The notes under the pieces are model-generated. The model did not search any database, was not told where the DNA came from, and saw only the letters and a program-made list of their open reading frames with translations. A program made the position numbers and the translations under genes. Of a stretch of DNA of 64,000 bases, positions 61,667-64,000 are shown piece after piece. Location: assembly GCF_000427865.1 (NCBI RefSeq), contig NZ_ATYV01000002.1:150212-214211 (forward strand), given 5' to 3'. Source of the DNA: Corynebacterium sputi DSM 45148. GTDB taxonomy: Bacteria > Actinomycetota > Actinomycetes > Mycobacteriales > Mycobacteriaceae. The first letter of the stretch is position 1; each line of letters starts with the position of its first letter.

Positions 61667-62453
61667 CACCAAGGGAGAGGGCACTACCGGTGGGGCCGAC
61701 GATTCGGCCCCCGATGCGGATGTGAACCTCCCCGAGATTCTCGTCCCGCGTCGCCGTCCGGCACAGCAGCGTTCTCGCGAGCGCTACGCCCGAATCCTCG
61801 CAGCTGCCCGCTCGGTGTTGGTCGACGTCGGCTTTGAGTCGTTCACGTTTGATGAGGTCGCGCGCCGCGCTGAGGTCCCTATCGGGACGCTGTATCAGTT
61901 CTTCGCGAACAAGTACGTGATGATCTGTGAGCTCGACCGCGCTGATTCAGCAGCCGTTGTCCGAGAGATTCATCGGTTCGCGAACTTCATCCCCGCACTG
62001 GAATGGCCGGAGTTCCTCTCCGAGTTCATCGACCACATCGCTGACTTGTGGTCCAACGATGTGTCGCGTCGAGCTGTCTGGCTTGCCGTGCAGTCCACAC
62101 CTGCGACCCGTGCGACCGCCGCCGACACAGAACGTGAACTGCTGGACGCGATTTCAGAGATTCTCCGTCCGCTAACTCCGGGACAGTCCCCGGAAATTCG
62201 GCATTTCATTGCCGGCCTACTGGTGCACACCACCTTCTCGCTACTGAACTACAGTGTGCAGAATCCGGGCCCCGAATCGATCTCTCCGACGGACGTGGGC
62301 CCTTTCGCACTTTCCCATTACGACCTGACAGTTCAGGAGGTCAAGAGAATGCTGGTGTCATACCTGCTGACAGTGGCCGGAAGCCTCGGCAGCGGTGTCG
62401 AGGACATGAACCCGGACAATCCAGGCCCGGGCCGACATGCCAAAGATTCCTGA
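61659..62453 (+). CDS. TetR-family regulator
   Basis: A 264-residue regulator. A disordered, acidic N-terminal extension of about 30 residues (GEGTTGGADDSAPDADV) precedes the HTH (ARSVLVDVGFESFTFDEVAR and RAEVPIGTLYQFFANK, about 48-82). The C-terminal domain is helical. The start is a GTG at 61659 inside bcp; in-frame starts further upstream lie deep in bcp. It overlaps the FUSC gene by 17 nt. It probably regulates the bcp-tetR-FUSC operon, which is inference from overlap. Confidence 0.85.
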   Translation: MSDTKGEGTTGGADDSAPDADVNLPEILVPRRRPAQQRSRERYARILAAARSVLVDVGFESFTFDEVARRAEVPIGTLYQFFANKYVMICELDRADSAAVVREIHRFANFIPALEWPEFLSEFIDHIADLWSNDVSRRAVWLAVQSTPATRATAADTERELLDAISEILRPLTPGQSPEIRHFIAGLLVHTTFSLLNYSVQNPGPESISPTDVGPFALSHYDLTVQEVKRMLVSYLLTVAGSLGSGVEDMNPDNPGPGRHAKDS

Positions 62454-63522
62454 GGCGATCACTAACCGCTGGCACAGCCCGGAGTCGTGGACGACTCTGA
62501 CCCAGTTGGTGAAAATGGTCATCGCGGCCGCCGCCGCATGGTGGGTATCCACGGCGATCTTCGACGCCGAGTTCCCGTTCCTCGCCCCGTGGATGGCACT
62601 GATGACAGTGCACGCCACGGCCTACCGCACCCTCTCCCGAGCCACACAAGCCACGCTCGCGTCCCTACTTGGCATCGCGGTGGCATTCGTCGTCGGTGAG
62701 TTCCTCGGAGTCTCCTTGTGGAGCTACGCCCTTGCGCTGGCCATTGGGTTGCTGATCTCCCGAGTTAAGTGGATCCGAGACGAAGGCATGACGGTGGCGA
62801 CCATGTCGGTCTTCATCCTCAGCGATGGCTTTTCGGAGGAGCAGCAACAGTTCTCCGAGCGCATCTTCGAGCTACTCATCGGTGTTGCAATCGGTGTGGT
62901 GGTGAACCTCCTCATCCTCCCCCCGCTCAGGGATCGCCAGGCGGGTCGGTACGTGGACAGTGTCAATCGCAGGATCGGAAACCTCCTGCAAGACATGGGA
63001 GCGTATTTCAACTCACCGCAAGAGGATGCTGACGACGCCTCAGATTGGGTCGATAAGACTGGGGCTATCTCACAGGAACTCGATTCTGCGTGGTCGGAAG
63101 TCTCCTTCGCTAGAGAAAGCCGCAAGGCGAACCCCCGAAATCTCATCTACCGGCGCATGCGGCAGACATCCGACCCGTCCTGGGAAGAGATTCTGCACCG
63201 CACTGACGAGAGCATTTCCCACCTGCGTAACCTCGCGCGGACTCTGCGCTCGTCCTACGACCAGGACTTCGACTGGGACAAAGGATTTACCGAGGAATGG
63301 TCGGAGCTGGCAGAGGATGTCGGTAAGGCGGTCGCCGATCCCGATGCCGAGGTGGAGTCACTCAGCGACAGGCTCGACCAGCTCGCGCGTCACACCAGTG
63401 ACAACACGGATATCGACTCCATGGATTGGCCGGTGTACGGAGCTTTGATCACGTCACTTCGACACATCGTCAAGGTGGTCGATGATGTCGCCTCCGCCCG
63501 TGAGATTCGGGAGACCGATTAA
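62437..63522 (+). CDS. FUSC/ArAE-family membrane protein
   Basis: A 361-residue protein. About six hydrophobic helices span residues 22-170 (VIAAAAAWWVSTAIF, LMTVHATAYRTL, LLIGVAIGVVVNLLILPP), typical of FUSC/aromatic acid exporter proteins. A large cytosolic helical domain (175-361) is rich in acidic residues. The ILPPLRDRQAG motif marks the end of the membrane part. It overlaps the TetR gene, suggesting repressor-controlled efflux. Substrate unknown. Confidence 0.82.
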   Translation: MPKIPEAITNRWHSPESWTTLTQLVKMVIAAAAAWWVSTAIFDAEFPFLAPWMALMTVHATAYRTLSRATQATLASLLGIAVAFVVGEFLGVSLWSYALALAIGLLISRVKWIRDEGMTVATMSVFILSDGFSEEQQQFSERIFELLIGVAIGVVVNLLILPPLRDRQAGRYVDSVNRRIGNLLQDMGAYFNSPQEDADDASDWVDKTGAISQELDSAWSEVSFARESRKANPRNLIYRRMRQTSDPSWEEILHRTDESISHLRNLARTLRSSYDQDFDWDKGFTEEWSELAEDVGKAVADPDAEVESLSDRLDQLARHTSDNTDIDSMDWPVYGALITSLRHIVKVVDDVASAREIRETD

Positions 63523-63565
63523 GAACACCCCAGGTTAGTTCCTGAGCTTTCCCTTAATGGAACTG

Positions 63566-63584
63566 TTAGTGTAGCTTCGCCTCA
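63566..63584 (+). promoter_or_regulatory. DtxR-like box
   Basis: TTAGTGTAGCTTCGCCTCA agrees with the DtxR operator consensus TTAGGTTAGCCTAACCTAA at 13 of 19 positions and with the diphtheria tox operator at 14 of 19. It lies 31 nt before the secreted-protein start. Confidence 0.55.
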
Positions 63585-63614
63585 GTTGATAATTGCATCA
63601 GTAACGGAGTTCGC

Positions 63615-64000
63615 ATGCCTTCTCAGTTCCCATCCCGCCTGCGTCGGGGTGCCGCGACCGGAGCGGCCGCCGCTCTCATCGGTACCGCCGGAGCGGTGTT
63701 TGCGGTTCCCGCCGCCACTGCCTCACCTCTGGACGGGTTGAATGGGTTTAGTGGGCTCGGCACCGTTGAGATCCCCAGCCTCAGCGGAATCTCCGGCACC
63801 ACCATGGGTGAGCCGAAGCTGGAGCTCTCGAAGAGCGACGACATCGCCGACGGGGAGGTCATCTCCATCACCGGCACTGGGTACACAGCGAACGAAAATA
63901 TCTACGTCACTCAGACCATCGAGAAGCCATCTTCCGGCTACCCGACGACATATGCGGACGCCGTGAAGGTCACTGCCGACGACAGCGGCTCCTTCTCCAC
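63615..64000 (+). CDS. Secreted protein, 5' part, HtaA-like
   Basis: The gene runs off the window; 128 codons are visible. A twin-basic signal peptide (SRLRRGAATGAAAALIGTAG, cleavage after about ATA at residue 36) precedes a segment with LELSKSDDIADGEVISITGT and NIYVTQTIE (about 70-103). This resembles the Ig-like start of corynebacterial HtaA heme-binding domains. The identification is tentative because the diagnostic Tyr/His residues would lie beyond the end. The DtxR-like box ahead fits an iron- or heme-linked role. Confidence 0.6.
   Translation, partial: MPSQFPSRLRRGAATGAAAALIGTAGAVFAVPAATASPLDGLNGFSGLGTVEIPSLSGISGTTMGEPKLELSKSDDIADGEVISITGTGYTANENIYVTQTIEKPSSGYPTTYADAVKVTADDSGSFS

Overview
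The window looks like a chromosomal segment of a mycolic-acid-bearing actinobacterium, most probably a Corynebacterium. The support is high-GC coding bias, many GTG starts, a CmrA-type mycolate reductase, a Rv2466c-type mycothiol-linked oxidoreductase, an LppP/LprE-type lipoprotein, a cydABDC operon and a DtxR-like box. No phage, plasmid, IS element, CRISPR array or rRNA was seen. Three tRNAs are present (Arg-TCT, His-GTG, Lys-CTT).

Layout. 0-3.4 kb: a Gly/Asp-rich membrane protein, rpiB, two tandem one-helix microproteins and a lipoprotein esterase whose signal peptide is out of frame. 3.4-6.7 kb: a large unusual protein with a PIF1-like helicase, a degenerate exonuclease-like region, two BRCT-like domains and two C-terminal membrane helices. 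7-18.6 kb: a block in nearly the same order as M. tuberculosis Rv2465c-Rv2478c (nitroreductase-like protein, pepN, glbO, conserved protein, thioesterase, ettA, ssb), with a SUKH protein, a FAD protein and an old yellow enzyme inserted. 18.8-27.2 kb: CopD-CtaG copper/oxidase assembly protein, tRNA-Arg, lipoprotein gamma-glutamyltransferase, membrane alpha/beta hydrolase, cmrA overlapping orn, tRNA-His. 27.2-34.1 kb: accessory stretch with a decayed regulator/membrane-protein cassette, a bile-salt-hydrolase-like enzyme, thrE, a nonsense-mutated SRPBCC gene with its intact ArsR regulator, and a TetR/flavin-oxidoreductase/methyltransferase divergon. 34.4-40.4 kb: cytochrome bd oxidase and its ABC assembly exporter. 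40.4-53.5 kb: DUF1707 sensor-like protein, BCCT transporter with a coupled hydrolase, LppP/LprE lipoprotein, FetB-like permease, NAD(P)-binding reductase, SNF2 helicase with a cysteine-free partner, rhodanese, PadR-controlled HAAS membrane protein, methyltransferase, luciferase-like monooxygenase. 53.5-58.5 kb: ABC transporter divergent from a NarL-type two-component system, then an L,D-transpeptidase. 59-64 kb: tRNA-Lys, ald, DUF3618 protein, bcp-tetR-FUSC overlapping operon, and the start of a secreted protein behind a DtxR-like box.

Many genes serve the cell envelope and respiration: mycolate maturation, peptidoglycan cross-linking, bd oxidase and copper-oxidase assembly. Around them sit small self-regulated modules (ArsR, PadR, two TetR) with recognisable palindromic operators.

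The least explained signals are the membrane-tethered PIF1-BRCT helicase and a dispersed 11-mer, CGTCGGGAAGC. The 11-mer occurs 11 times on both strands, with a TA-variant 4 more times, in genes and between them.
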